This document shows, piece after piece, positions 46,352-54,517 of a DNA stretch of 64,000 bases. The first letter of the stretch is position 1. The number at the start of each line of letters is the position of its first letter. This DNA is from Mitsuaria chitosanitabida ATCC BAA-476 = NBRC 102408 (GTDB taxonomy: Bacteria > Pseudomonadota > Gammaproteobacteria > Burkholderiales > Burkholderiaceae_C): assembly GCF_001598255.1 (NCBI RefSeq), contig NZ_BCYP01000001.1, positions 62,001-126,000 of the forward strand. The letters run 5' to 3'. Position numbers and translations under genes: made by a program. The notes beneath the pieces were generated by a model. The model did no database searches, was not told where the DNA came from, and saw only the letters and a program-made list of their open reading frames with translations.

Positions 46352-47089
46352 TCACATCGCCCGCCACAGGTTGGCCGCGCCGAGCGCGATGAAGACGAGG
46401 AACAGCGCGCGCTGGAAGGTGGTCGCGCTGATCCTCGCCCGCACCATCGCGCCGACCCCGAGGCCCGCGACCGCCGCGCCCAGCGCGGCGAACGACGGTC
46501 CGGCGAGCAGCGTGCCGCCCTCGAAGGCATGCAGCCGCGCGGCGAGCGCGAGCGTGGCGACGGTGAAGCACAGGCCGAGCGCCTGGATCATCGTGTCCTT
46601 GTCCAGCCTGAGCGCCTGCAGATAGGGCACCAGCGGCAGCACGAAGACGGCCGTCGACGCGGTGACGAAGCCGGTCGCCAGCCCGGCGACCAGGCCGATC
46701 CACCAGGCGTCGCGCGCGACCTGCGGCACGACCGGTTTCCAAAGTCCCCACAGGCCGTAGACCACCAGGATCGCGCCGAGCGCCACCCGCGCGTCGATGG
46801 GCGCCAGGGCGCCCAGGTCCGGCGACCAGACGGTCGTCACGACCATGCCCAGCCACACCGGCCAGAGCATCGAGACCAGTCGCCGCCACGCGGGCCCCAG
46901 GCATTGCGCGACGTTGGTGACCAGCGACGGCATCACCAGCAGGGTCGCCGCCTGGGCGGGGGCCATCCACAGGCCCAGCAGGCTCATCGCGACCGTGGGC
47001 AGACCCATGCCCGTGATGCCCTTGACCCCGCCGGCCAGGATGAAGACGGCGGCGATGCCGAGCCAGGGCGCGAGCTGCGCGTACGACAT
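46352..47089 (-). CDS. TauE/SafE family sulfite or anion exporter
   Basis: A 245-residue membrane protein with about eight helices, in two repeats. GGVKGITGMGLPTV near residues 19-32 and TGFVTASTAVFVLPLVPYL near 130-148 are the paired signatures of the TauE/SafE family, which export sulfite, sulfoacetate or related anions. The GTG/ATG options are settled by the ATG at 47089. It is divergent from the first LysR gene, its probable regulator. Confidence 0.92.
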   Translation of the reverse strand: MSYAQLAPWLGIAAVFILAGGVKGITGMGLPTVAMSLLGLWMAPAQAATLLVMPSLVTNVAQCLGPAWRRLVSMLWPVWLGMVVTTVWSPDLGALAPIDARVALGAILVVYGLWGLWKPVVPQVARDAWWIGLVAGLATGFVTASTAVFVLPLVPYLQALRLDKDTMIQALGLCFTVATLALAARLHAFEGGTLLAGPSFAALGAAVAGLGVGAMVRARISATTFQRALFLVFIALGAANLWRAM

Positions 47090-47202
47090 GTCGGAACTCC
47101 TTGAGGTGTCGCTTCGTGATGGTCGGCATCTTGACGGGCCGCGGGGGCGGATGTCGATCACGAAGCGCGGCGGATATCCTTCGGCGCAGCAAGAGGATGA
47201 CG

Positions 47203-48468
47203 ATGACCAAGAGCCGACGAAACACCCCCGCCCGCCCCGCAGGCGCGGCTTCTGTCGTTGCTGCAAACGCCGCGTCTGCCGTCGCCCCCGCATCAGGCTC
47301 GGCCTCTGTCGCGCGATCGGCGTCCCGCCCACGACGGGTGAAGACCGCGGCGGCGACCGGTGCGGTGCCGATCGAGCGCCGCGCCGTCGACTACCGCGTC
47401 GATCCCTTCGACCTGCAGCTCTTCGAGGCGGTCGTCGCGCAGGGATCGATCACGGCCGGCGCGCAGGCGATGAGCCTGTCGCTGGCGGCCGCCAGTGCGC
47501 GCATCCAGACCTTGGAGCATCGCGTCGGCGTGCGGCTGCTGGAGCGATCCAAGGCCGGCGCCGTCGCGACCGATGCGGGCCGCGCGCTGTCGCGGCAGTC
47601 GCATCGCGTGCTGGCGGAGCTGGACTCGCTGCATGTGGCGATGTCGGCCTTCGGGCGCGGCTTGCGCGGCACGGTGCGGCTGCTCGGCAACACGGCGGCG
47701 ATCGTGGAGGCGCTGCCGCCGCGTCTGGGTGGCTTCCTGGCCGCGCATCCGGACATCGATGTCGAGCTCCAGGAGATGGCGAGCGACGCCGCGCTCCAGG
47801 CGCTGCGCGAGGGCGTGGCCGATGTGGCCATCGTGGCGGATCACGTCGACACCCGCGGCCTGGACGCACGGCCGTGGCTGGAGGACGAGCTCGTGGCGCT
47901 GGTGCCCGCGGTGGGGCGGCGTCGCGCGTCGACGCGCTTCGTCGACCTGCTGGACCAGAGCTTCGTCGGGCTCGGCGCGGACAGCGGCCTCAGCCGCTTC
48001 CTGCTGGCGCAGGCCGCGCGCTGCGGCCGCGTGCCGCATCACCGCGTGCGGGTGAGCGGTTTCGACGCGATGGCGCCGCTGGTCGCGGCCGGCGCGGGCG
48101 TGGCCGTGATGCCGCGCGGCGCGGCGGAGCGCTACCTGTCTCCGGCGCTGCGCATCCTGCGCCTGGACGACCCCTGGGCGCGGCGGACCTTGCTCATCTG
48201 CCACTCCGCCCAGGCGCCTTCGCTGCCCGGCGTGCGGGCGTTGATCGAGGCGCTGTCCGCGTCGGGGCCGGTGCCACCGCGGGCGCGCTCGAACCCGGAA
48301 CCGAACCCGAACCCGAACCCGAACCCGAACCCGAAGGCGGAGGCGGAGGCGAAGGCGAAGGCGAAGGCGAAGGCGAAGGCGAAGGCGCGGAGCGCCTCGG
48401 CGACGCGTTCGACGGGCGCGAGGTCGGCGCCGCTTCCGGCCCCCAGCCGGCCAGGATCGCGTCGATGA
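47203..48468 (+). CDS. LysR-family regulator with repeat-extended ends
   Basis: A 421-residue LysR protein. About 65 Ala/Arg-rich residues precede the HTH (FDLQLFEAVVAQGSITAGAQAMSLSLAAASARIQTLE); the effector-binding domain follows from about 150 (GTVRLLGNTAAIVEALP). It ends naturally near residue 355, but the frame continues through a hexamer repeat giving NPNPNPNPNP and AKAKAKAKAKA, then a basic tail. The gene therefore overlaps the convergent LysR gene by 275 bases. It is divergent from TauE. The start at 47203 has AAGAGG at a good distance; 47197 is too close to it. Confidence 0.88.
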   Translation: MTKSRRNTPARPAGAASVVAANAASAVAPASGSASVARSASRPRRVKTAAATGAVPIERRAVDYRVDPFDLQLFEAVVAQGSITAGAQAMSLSLAAASARIQTLEHRVGVRLLERSKAGAVATDAGRALSRQSHRVLAELDSLHVAMSAFGRGLRGTVRLLGNTAAIVEALPPRLGGFLAAHPDIDVELQEMASDAALQALREGVADVAIVADHVDTRGLDARPWLEDELVALVPAVGRRRASTRFVDLLDQSFVGLGADSGLSRFLLAQAARCGRVPHHRVRVSGFDAMAPLVAAGAGVAVMPRGAAERYLSPALRILRLDDPWARRTLLICHSAQAPSLPGVRALIEALSASGPVPPRARSNPEPNPNPNPNPNPKAEAEAKAKAKAKAKAKARSASATRSTGARSAPLPAPSRPGSRR

Positions 48469-49321
48469 AGGCGCCGAGCTTGGGGAGCCGCTGTCGATCG
48501 GGCGGATAGATCAGGTGCACGGCGCGGGCGGGCGGGACGCTGTCGGGGAGCACCGCGCGCAGGCGACCCGCGGCCAGATCCTCGGCCAGCACCACCTCGG
48601 CCTGCATCACCAGGCCCAGCCCCTGCACCGCGGCGCGGCGCAGCACATCGGCCTGGTTCGCGGTGAAGCGCGCGGTCTTGGGCCACTGCATCGTGGCGCG
48701 TCCGTTCACGAGCGCCCATTCGCTGCGGCGCTGCCAGACCGAATGGCTGAGGCACTCGTGCCTGGCCAGGTCCGCCACGCTGCGCGGTTCGCCGTGCCGC
48801 TCGAAGTAAGACGGCGCGCCGGCGATGACCATCCGGTAGGGCCGCAGCGGGCGCGCCACCAGACCGTCCGCGTGCAGCTCTCCGACGCGGATGGCCGCGT
48901 CGAAGCCCTCGCCGAGCAGGTCGGTCAGGCCGTCGCCGAGGTGGAGCTCGACGCTCACCTGCGGATGGCGGGCGAGGAAATCCGCCACCAGCGGCGCGAT
49001 CGCGAACTGCCCCAGCGCGATCGGGACCGACACGCGCAGCTGGCCTTGCGGCTCGCTGCGGTTGCGCTCGACGGCGGTCTCGGCCCAGCGGACCTGCTCG
49101 AGCACGCGGCGGCAGTCCTGGGTGAAGGCCTCGCCGACTTCGGTGAATCGGTGCTGGCGCGTGGTGCGCTGGATCAGCCGCGCGCCCAGATGGCGTTCCA
49201 GTGCCTGCACATGCCGGCCGACCATCGCCGGGGTCAGGTCCAGCGCCCGTGCCGCGGCCGCGAAGCTGCCCGCGTCGGCCACCGCGACCAGCACCTCCAT
49301 GCTGCGCAGCTTGTCGAACAT
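48194..49321 (-). CDS. LysR-family regulator of the SDR gene, with repeat-extended C-terminus
   Basis: A 375-residue LysR protein. The HTH (MEVLVAVADAGSFAAAARALDLTPAMVGRHVQALE) covers about 8-42 and the effector domain about 90-293. Normal LysR proteins end near GAFIDAILAGWG (about 293). Here about 80 extra residues follow, with SPSPSPSPSPSP, PPPPP and SGSGSGSGSGS blocks coded by the hexamer array shared with the opposite gene. It is divergent from the SDR gene (134 bases apart), the classic arrangement for regulating an oxidoreductase. Confidence 0.9.
   Translation of the reverse strand: MFDKLRSMEVLVAVADAGSFAAAARALDLTPAMVGRHVQALERHLGARLIQRTTRQHRFTEVGEAFTQDCRRVLEQVRWAETAVERNRSEPQGQLRVSVPIALGQFAIAPLVADFLARHPQVSVELHLGDGLTDLLGEGFDAAIRVGELHADGLVARPLRPYRMVIAGAPSYFERHGEPRSVADLARHECLSHSVWQRRSEWALVNGRATMQWPKTARFTANQADVLRRAAVQGLGLVMQAEVVLAEDLAAGRLRAVLPDSVPPARAVHLIYPPDRQRLPKLGAFIDAILAGWGPEAAPTSRPSNASPRRSAPSPSPSPSPSPSPPPPPSGSGSGSGSGSVPGSSAPAVAPAPTRTAPRSTPARRAAKAPGRSGR
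48291..48386. repeat. Hexanucleotide repeat inside two overlapping LysR genes
   Basis: About sixteen hexamers: GAACCC blocks (five consecutive at 48303-48332), then GAAGGC/GGAGGC, with six consecutive GAAGGC units at 48351-48386. The array is coding on both strands. Changes in unit number keep both frames but alter both proteins' tails by two residues per unit. Confidence 0.9.
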
Positions 49322-49455
49322 GATTCGATCGCTTTCCTATGGAATGAAGAAACAGGAGGGGACTTTATCGAATCGATGGTGATGGAAAGAATCGAGGCCT
49401 TCCCGAGTCCCCGGTCCCTTTCTCTTCTCGTTCCCATCCCCAGAAGGAGCTCCTC

Positions 49456-50064
49456 ATGAAAGTCCTGATCGTCGGCGCCAGCGGCGTCATCGGCCGAGCC
49501 GTCCACGCCCACCTGTCGCAGCGCCACGAGGTGCTGACCGCGGGCCGCAACAGTGGCCAGTTCCGCGTCGACATCACCGACGACGACAGCGTGCGCCGCC
49601 TGTTCGCGGAGGCCTCCGCGGGCGGCCCGCTGGACGCGATCGTCAGCACGGTGGGCAGCCTGCACTTCGGCCCGGTCAGCGAGATGACCGCCGCGCAGTT
49701 CGACATCGGCCTGCAGGACAAGCTGCTGGGTCAGGTGCGGCTGGCGCTGCAGGGCCAGCATGTGCTGAAGGACGGCGGCTCCATCACCCTGACCGCCGGC
49801 ATCCTGTCGCGCGAGCCGATCCGCTCGGGCGCGAACGCGACCGCGGTCAATGCGGCGCTGGAGGGCTTCGCGCGTGGCGCGGCGATCGATCTGCCGCGCG
49901 GGCTGCGCATCAATGTCATCAGCCCGACCGTGCTGACCGAGTCGCTGGCCGACTACGGCGACTTCATGCCCGGCATGGAAGGCGTCCCGGCCGCCCGCGT
50001 GGCGCTCGCGTACCAGCGCAGCGTCGAAGGCGGACAGACGGGGCGGACCTACTTCGTGGAGTGA
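49456..50064 (+). CDS. Atypical short-chain dehydrogenase (SDR)
   Basis: A 202-residue SDR-fold protein with the nucleotide-binding motif GASGVIGR near residues 7-14. The active-site Tyr and Lys of the YxxxK motif are missing: the aligned region reads SGANATAVNAALEGFARG. A short length near 200 residues is typical of this atypical group, found next to LysR genes. It may still use NAD(P) in a different way or act as a redox sensor. GGAG precedes the ATG. It is divergent from the LysR gene that ends in the hexamer array. Confidence 0.85.
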   Translation: MKVLIVGASGVIGRAVHAHLSQRHEVLTAGRNSGQFRVDITDDDSVRRLFAEASAGGPLDAIVSTVGSLHFGPVSEMTAAQFDIGLQDKLLGQVRLALQGQHVLKDGGSITLTAGILSREPIRSGANATAVNAALEGFARGAAIDLPRGLRINVISPTVLTESLADYGDFMPGMEGVPAARVALAYQRSVEGGQTGRTYFVE

Positions 50065-50160
50065 GGGGCGGGCCGCTCGCGTCCGCTCCTCGGATCAGGG
50101 CGCCGGCCCCATCCAGCGGCCAGTCGCCCCGCGAGATCGACTTCTTCCAGTCATTGATGA

Positions 50161-50180
50161 TTCGGACATAATTGTCCGAA
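50161..50180. promoter_or_regulatory. Palindromic operator of hicAB
   Basis: TTCGGACA-TAAT-TGTCCGAA, perfect 8-bp arms around TAAT. CATAAT inside it matches a -10 element. It lies 9 bases before the hicA start codon, fitting autorepression by the DNA-binding HicB. Confidence 0.75.
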
Positions 50181-50189
50181 AGTCGTCGC

Positions 50190-50402
50190 ATGACGGGCAA
50201 CGACTTCATCAGGCGGATCCGGGCGCTCGGCAGAGCGCGCGGCGTGCCGGTCCTGCTGGACGCCAAGCGGGGCAAAGGCAGCCATCAGATCCTGCACTTC
50301 GGTGCGGCGAGAACGGTGGTCCGGAACCCGAAGGATGAACTGAAGACTGGCACCTTGCATGGCATGTGCGCGCAGCTGGGGCTTCGGGTCACGGATCTAT
50401 GA
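50190..50402 (+). CDS. hicA: HicA-type mRNA interferase toxin
   Basis: A 70-residue HicA protein. It starts MTGNDFIRRIRALGRARG and has the active-site region KGKGSHQILHFG with the catalytic histidine (about residue 30) and the closing TGTLHGMCAQLGL. Toxins of this fold cut translated mRNA. A TTG at 50172 inside the palindrome would give 76 residues; the ATG is preferred because it leaves the operator free. The stop is followed within 12 bases by the hicB start. Confidence 0.9.
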   Translation: MTGNDFIRRIRALGRARGVPVLLDAKRGKGSHQILHFGAARTVVRNPKDELKTGTLHGMCAQLGLRVTDL

Positions 50403-50413
50403 AGGAGTGGGTC

Positions 50414-50863
50414 ATGGAGCGATTCGAGTACGCCGTGCATCTGGCGCCCGCGGAGGAGGGCGGGTTCGTCGTGACCTGCCGCGATCTGCCGGAACTGATC
50501 ACGCAGGGCGACGATCAGGACCACGCGTTGAGCGAGGCGGCGGACGCGTTGGATGAGGTCTTCGCGCTCTACATGTCGGAGGGACTCGCGTTTCCTCCGG
50601 CCACGCCCGCGCGACGTCGCGAGCACTGGGTCTCGCCCCCCCCGGAAACGGTGGCCAAGGCCGCGTTGCATGTCGCCATGCGGTCCGCCAGCGTGTCCCA
50701 GGTGCAGTTGGCGCGTCGGCTCGGCGTCGATGAGAAGGAGGTCCGCCGACTCCTGGATCCTCACCATGCCTCCAAGCTGCCGCGCATCGCGGAGGCTGTC
50801 CAGATGCTCGGTCGACGTCTGGTGATCGGCCTGGAGGAACTGCCTGTGCCAGGTGGGCGGTAG
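50414..50863 (+). CDS. hicB: HicB-type antitoxin with C-terminal HTH
   Basis: A 149-residue HicB. The N-terminal partial-RNase-H-like domain (FEYAVHLAPAEEGGFVVTCRDLPELITQGD) neutralises HicA. Residues 95-140 form a Cro/C1-type helix-turn-helix (VSQVQLARRLGVDEKEVRRLLDP) that would bind the palindrome at 50161. AAGGAG lies 7 bases before the ATG at 50414. Gene order toxin then antitoxin is normal for hicAB. Confidence 0.93.
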   Translation: MERFEYAVHLAPAEEGGFVVTCRDLPELITQGDDQDHALSEAADALDEVFALYMSEGLAFPPATPARRREHWVSPPPETVAKAALHVAMRSASVSQVQLARRLGVDEKEVRRLLDPHHASKLPRIAEAVQMLGRRLVIGLEELPVPGGR

Positions 50864-50959
50864 TCGACAGATCGAGGCCGATGCGGGCCTCGGCAAGCCT
50901 GGGTGGGTCCGCAGCTTGCCAGGGCAGCTATCGTTGCCGCTTCCTGTCGCTGCGCCCCC

Positions 50960-52069
50960 ATGCCGATGACCGCCTCGAACCATTCCTCGCAAGCGCCCCT
51001 CTTCGTCGTCTTCAACCGCGCCTCCGGTCACGGCGACCGCGATGAGGTCGGACCTGCGGTGGAGACGGCCTGCGCGGCGGTGGGGCGACGCTGCGTGCTG
51101 CTGCCGATCGAATCGCCCGGGCGTCTGGCCGAGATCGCGGGCGAGGCAGTGCGGCGGGCGCGGGACGAGGGCGGCATCGTCGTCGCGGCCGGCGGGGACG
51201 GCACGATCAACGGTGTCGCGCAGGCGGTGCTCGGCAGCGGGTGCGCCTTCGGCGTGCTGCCGCGCGGCACCTTCAACTACTTCGCCCGCACCCATGGCAT
51301 CCCGGCCGACCTCGACGGGGCGCTGCGCGTGCTGCTGCACGAGCGCCCCATGCCCGCGCAGGTGGGCCTGGTCAACGACCGCGTCTTCCTGGTCAATGCG
51401 AGCCTCGGGCTCTATCCGCAGTTGCTCGAGGATCGCGAGAGCTGGAAGCAGCAGTTCGGACGCAGCCGGCTGGTGGCCCTCGGTGCTGGCATCGCGACCC
51501 TCCTCCGCGGTCACCGCAGTCTGAGGCTGACGATCGAGCAGCACGGCCAACCGCGCCATGTCCGCACGCCGACGCTCTTCGTGGGCAACAACGCCTTGCA
51601 GATGGAGCAGGTCGGGCTGCCGGAGTCGCGGGCGATCGATGGCGGCGCGCTCGCGGGCGTGATGCTCAAGCGCGTCGGCCGGGGCATGCTGCTGTGGCTG
51701 CTGGCCTGCGGCGCGCTCGGGAAGCTGGGCGAGGCGGATCAGGTCGAGAACTTCCCGTTCCGGCGGCTGACGGTGCGGGGGCGGGCCTTCGGCGCGCGGC
51801 GCATCAAGGTCGCGACCGACGGCGAGGTGATGTGGATGCGGCTGCCGCTGCGCTTCGAGGTCGCGGCGGACACGCTGCCGCTGATCCGGCCGCCCGGACT
51901 GGCCGAGGAGCGACGCGAGGCGCAGGCCGCCGGCGGGGCGACGGACTCCGCGCCGGCATCGTCGCCCCGATCTGCCCAGGTGGCCGACCGCCGTGCCGAC
52001 CAGCAGTCCGGCGCGCCGACCGGCACGACGGCCGAGGATGCGCAGGACTCGATGGAGCGCGGCCGATGA
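50960..52069 (+). CDS. Diacylglycerol kinase family lipid kinase
   Basis: A 369-residue member of the DagK/LCB5/YegS family that phosphorylates lipids such as diacylglycerol or sphingoid bases. LFVVFNRASGHGD near the start, the nucleotide motif VAAGGDGTINGVAQAV near 74-89, GVLPRGTFNYFARTHGIP and LFVGNNALQMEQVG are all standard. The C-terminal 50 residues are Ala/Arg/Gly-rich and not part of the fold. The stop overlaps the next gene's start (ATGA), so the two are translationally coupled. The PAP2 gene lies convergently downstream. Confidence 0.92.
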   Translation: MPMTASNHSSQAPLFVVFNRASGHGDRDEVGPAVETACAAVGRRCVLLPIESPGRLAEIAGEAVRRARDEGGIVVAAGGDGTINGVAQAVLGSGCAFGVLPRGTFNYFARTHGIPADLDGALRVLLHERPMPAQVGLVNDRVFLVNASLGLYPQLLEDRESWKQQFGRSRLVALGAGIATLLRGHRSLRLTIEQHGQPRHVRTPTLFVGNNALQMEQVGLPESRAIDGGALAGVMLKRVGRGMLLWLLACGALGKLGEADQVENFPFRRLTVRGRAFGARRIKVATDGEVMWMRLPLRFEVAADTLPLIRPPGLAEERREAQAAGGATDSAPASSPRSAQVADRRADQQSGAPTGTTAEDAQDSMERGR

Positions 52070-52857
52070 CGGTGGTGCTGCAGATCTCCGATCCGCACTT
52101 CGGCACCGAGCGGCCGATGGCGCTCGCGGCGCTGGAGCGGCTCGCCGCCGAGCTCAGGCCCGATCTGCTTCTGCTCACCGGCGACATCACGCAGCGCGCG
52201 CGGCCCGATCAGTTCGCGCGGGCCCGTGCCTTCGTCGACAAGCTCCATGCGCCGGCGCGGCTCGTGATCCCGGGGAATCACGACATCCCGTTGTTCGCGC
52301 TCTTCAACCGGATGCTGGATCCCTATGGCCGCTATGCGCGCGCCTTCGGCCGGGCGCTGGAGGGAGAGTTCGAATCGGAGGATCTGCTCGTCATCGGCCT
52401 CAACACCACGCGCCGCTACCGGCACAAGCATGGTGAGGTGTCGTCGGCGCAGGTGGAGCGGGTCGCGCGTCGCCTCGCGACGGCGAAGCCGGGGCAGTTG
52501 CGCTTGATCGCCGTGCATCAGCCGGTGGCCGTGCCCTCGGCGACGGACCTCAAGAATCTGCTGCGCGGCCGGGGAGCCGCGGTGCGGCGTTGGGCGGAGG
52601 CGGGCGCCGACGCGGTGGTCGGCGGGCACATCCACCTGCCCTACGTCCTGCCGTTGCGCGAGCGCTGGCCGGAGCTGCCGCGCCCGATGTGGGCGGTACA
52701 GGCGGGCACGGCGCTGAGCACGCGGGTGCGGGGAGGAATCCCGAACTCGGTGAACGTGATCCGAGCGGGGTCAGGTCGTGCCGGCGTGGTCGAGCGCTGG
52801 GACGTCGATGAGTCGGTCGGGCTGTTCCAGCGCGTGGCGTCGACGACGCTCGCGTGA
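52066..52857 (+). CDS. Metallophosphoesterase (calcineurin-like)
   Basis: A 263-residue enzyme with the full metal-ligand pattern: ISDPHFG (D8, H10), LTGDIT, PGNHD, AVHQPV and GGHIHLPY. It is in the class III cyclic-nucleotide/phospholipase-like subgroup, and here it is coupled by a 4-base overlap to a lipid kinase. A phospholipid or lipid-phosphate substrate is a reasonable guess, not shown by sequence. Confidence 0.92.
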   Translation: MTVVLQISDPHFGTERPMALAALERLAAELRPDLLLLTGDITQRARPDQFARARAFVDKLHAPARLVIPGNHDIPLFALFNRMLDPYGRYARAFGRALEGEFESEDLLVIGLNTTRRYRHKHGEVSSAQVERVARRLATAKPGQLRLIAVHQPVAVPSATDLKNLLRGRGAAVRRWAEAGADAVVGGHIHLPYVLPLRERWPELPRPMWAVQAGTALSTRVRGGIPNSVNVIRAGSGRAGVVERWDVDESVGLFQRVASTTLA

Positions 52858-52937
52858 CCTGGGAGCCGCGACCCGTCAACGCGGGCCGCGATGACGGGCG
52901 GCGGGCTGTCCGTTGATCGCGGGCTCGCCGGCGCTGA

Positions 52938-53783
52938 TCAGAGCGTCTGCCGGGGCCGGCGGCTGGTGTAGCGGCGGTGGCCCCAGCGCGCGAACTCGAT
53001 GCTCGCGATCGACACGGCGAGCCAGGCCGCGCCGGAGGTGAAGCCCGCCAGCACGTCGGTCGGGAAATGCACCCGCAGGAAGAGCCGGCTGCAGCCGACC
53101 GAGAAGGCCAGCGCGGCGGCGATCACCCAGGCCGGCACGTGGAAGCGACGCGGCAGCACGCGCACCGCGACGTAGGCCAGCATGCCCAGCACCACCACGG
53201 AGCCCGAGCTGTGGCCGCTGGGGAAGCTGAAGCCGTCCTCGGTGAGCCAATGCGTGGGGTGCAGCGGCCGGGTGCGCTCGAAGATGTGCTTGAGCGTGGG
53301 GTTGAGCATCGCGTTGCCGAGCATCGCCAGGGTCCAGCCCAGCGCCAGGCCGCGGCGGCGCCACAGCAGCGCCAGGGCGACGGTCACGCCGATGCCGATC
53401 AGCGTGTCGCGGTTGCCGAGGAAGGTCAGCAGGAAGAAACCGTGGAGGATGGGATCGGGGACCTGGTCGATGGAGGCGGCGATGAAGGCCTCGTCGAGCT
53501 GGCCCAGCGTCGGGGCGGTGTGGAGCTGCTCGGCGATCTCGGCGAAGAGCATGGCCCCGCCGACGATGAACAGGAAGCCCGCGGCCAGCCGGACGAGCAG
53601 TGCGGCGGGAGAGAGCGGATCGGGCGGGAAGGCGGGGCCGCCGCGATCGGGCAGCAGGGCGCGGGCGGACAGCCAGGTCGCGCCCGTGACCACGGCGAGC
53701 AGGACCAGGTAGACCCACAGGATGTGCGCGCCCGCGGCCGAGGCCGCGTCGAGGAGCGTGAGAGGAAAGGCCATGGGGCGCAT
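52938..53783 (-). CDS. PAP2-family lipid phosphatase
   Basis: A 281-residue membrane phosphatase with about six helices. The three PAP2 motifs are clear: KHIFERTRP (motif 1), PSGH in SFPSGHSSGS (motif 2) and SRLFLRVHFPTD (motif 3). It would remove phosphate from phosphatidic acid, undecaprenyl diphosphate or a similar lipid in the membrane. It converges on the DAG kinase/metallophosphoesterase pair. An alternative start three codons later exists. Confidence 0.92.
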   Translation of the reverse strand: MRPMAFPLTLLDAASAAGAHILWVYLVLLAVVTGATWLSARALLPDRGGPAFPPDPLSPAALLVRLAAGFLFIVGGAMLFAEIAEQLHTAPTLGQLDEAFIAASIDQVPDPILHGFFLLTFLGNRDTLIGIGVTVALALLWRRRGLALGWTLAMLGNAMLNPTLKHIFERTRPLHPTHWLTEDGFSFPSGHSSGSVVVLGMLAYVAVRVLPRRFHVPAWVIAAALAFSVGCSRLFLRVHFPTDVLAGFTSGAAWLAVSIASIEFARWGHRRYTSRRPRQTL

Positions 53784-53820
53784 TGTGCGGGCTGGCGAGC
53801 ACCCGCCCGCATGACGGGAG

Positions 53821-53925
53821 TCAGTGCGGGCGGCCGGCGGCGATCCAGGTCATCACCTCCTCGTGCGCCAGGCCGAATTCGGCGCGCCATGGGGCCGGAC
53901 GGGCATCACTTGATTCATCACACAC
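53821..53925 (-). pseudogene. Possible remnant of a small RHH-type antitoxin gene
   Basis: A 34-codon open stretch upstream of the PAP2 gene ends in AEFGLAHEEVMTWIAAGRPH and a stop. This looks like the C-terminal tail of a CopG/RHH-type small protein, but an in-frame stop lies just upstream and there is no Shine-Dalgarno sequence. It is either a decayed gene end or chance. Low confidence. Confidence 0.25.
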
Positions 53926-53997
53926 CTCGCATCACCAACAGGGATGCCGACCATGTTGAGATCGCTGGCGGGGTGCGGAATCGGCGGGAGGCGCAAA

Positions 53998-54027
53998 GGA
54001 AAAGGCCGGACCTCGCGGTCCGGCCTT
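53998..54027 (-). terminator. Rho-independent terminator of the small-protein gene
   Basis: An 11-bp perfect stem (AAGGCCGGACC / GGTCCGGCCTT, 54002-54027) with loop TCGC. On the minus strand it runs into TTTTCCTTT. It is 42 bases past the stop of the 85-residue protein gene. Confidence 0.85.
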
Positions 54028-54069
54028 CCCTGCAGGAGCGGGACGCCTCGTGGCGCCCTGAGAGAGAGA

Positions 54070-54327
54070 TCAGTACATCCAGCCGTTGCGCGCCGCGCGG
54101 CGCAGCGAGAAGGCCAGGTCGGGGCGGTCGGTCGACTCCGCCTCGGCCGCCTGCAGCAGCATCGCGCGGGGACGGACCTCGGCGGCGGCGTTGACGAAGC
54201 GGAAGAAGCCGCGACCGGCGCGCAGCGCCACACCCACCACGCGCTCGCCGGCGGCGCTCGCGGCGCTGGCCCGGGCGGCGTCGGCGGCCATCACTTGGGG
54301 TGCGGCATTCAGCGTGGTGGTGTTCAT
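54070..54327 (-). CDS. Small Ala/Arg-rich protein of unknown function
   Basis: An 85-residue protein with no membrane segment, ending in the distinctive SLRRAARNGWMY. The first third is Ala/Ser-rich; the middle GVALRAGRGFFRFVNAAAEVRPR is amphipathic and basic. I do not recognise it. It has AAGGAC before the ATG, its own terminator, and is divergent from a LysR gene with a perfect T-N11-A operator between them, so it is very likely a regulated real gene. Confidence 0.75.
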   Translation of the reverse strand: MNTTTLNAAPQVMAADAARASAASAAGERVVGVALRAGRGFFRFVNAAAEVRPRAMLLQAAEAESTDRPDLAFSLRRAARNGWMY

Positions 54328-54467
54328 GATGTGTCCTTGTTGAGGCGTCGGATCGTTCGGGTCGGTCTGGGTCGTCGAGAGGAGCCGGCGTCGCGGGTCG
54401 CATCGCCGTCGTCCATGGCCGCCATGTTGCGGTTTTTACGTAGCGGCCGCCAATTGCGTCTCCGAAT

Positions 54468-54494
54468 CGGGTCATCACGGCCGGAAATGACCCG
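54468..54494. promoter_or_regulatory. LysR-type T-N11-A operator
   Basis: CGGGTCAT-N11-ATGACCCG, two perfect 8-bp arms spaced exactly as LysR proteins require, with the T and A at 54475 and 54487. It lies 24 bases before the LysR start codon and 141 from the divergent small-protein gene. Confidence 0.88.
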
Positions 54495-54517
54495 TGACGG
54501 AATTAGCATCCGGCCCC

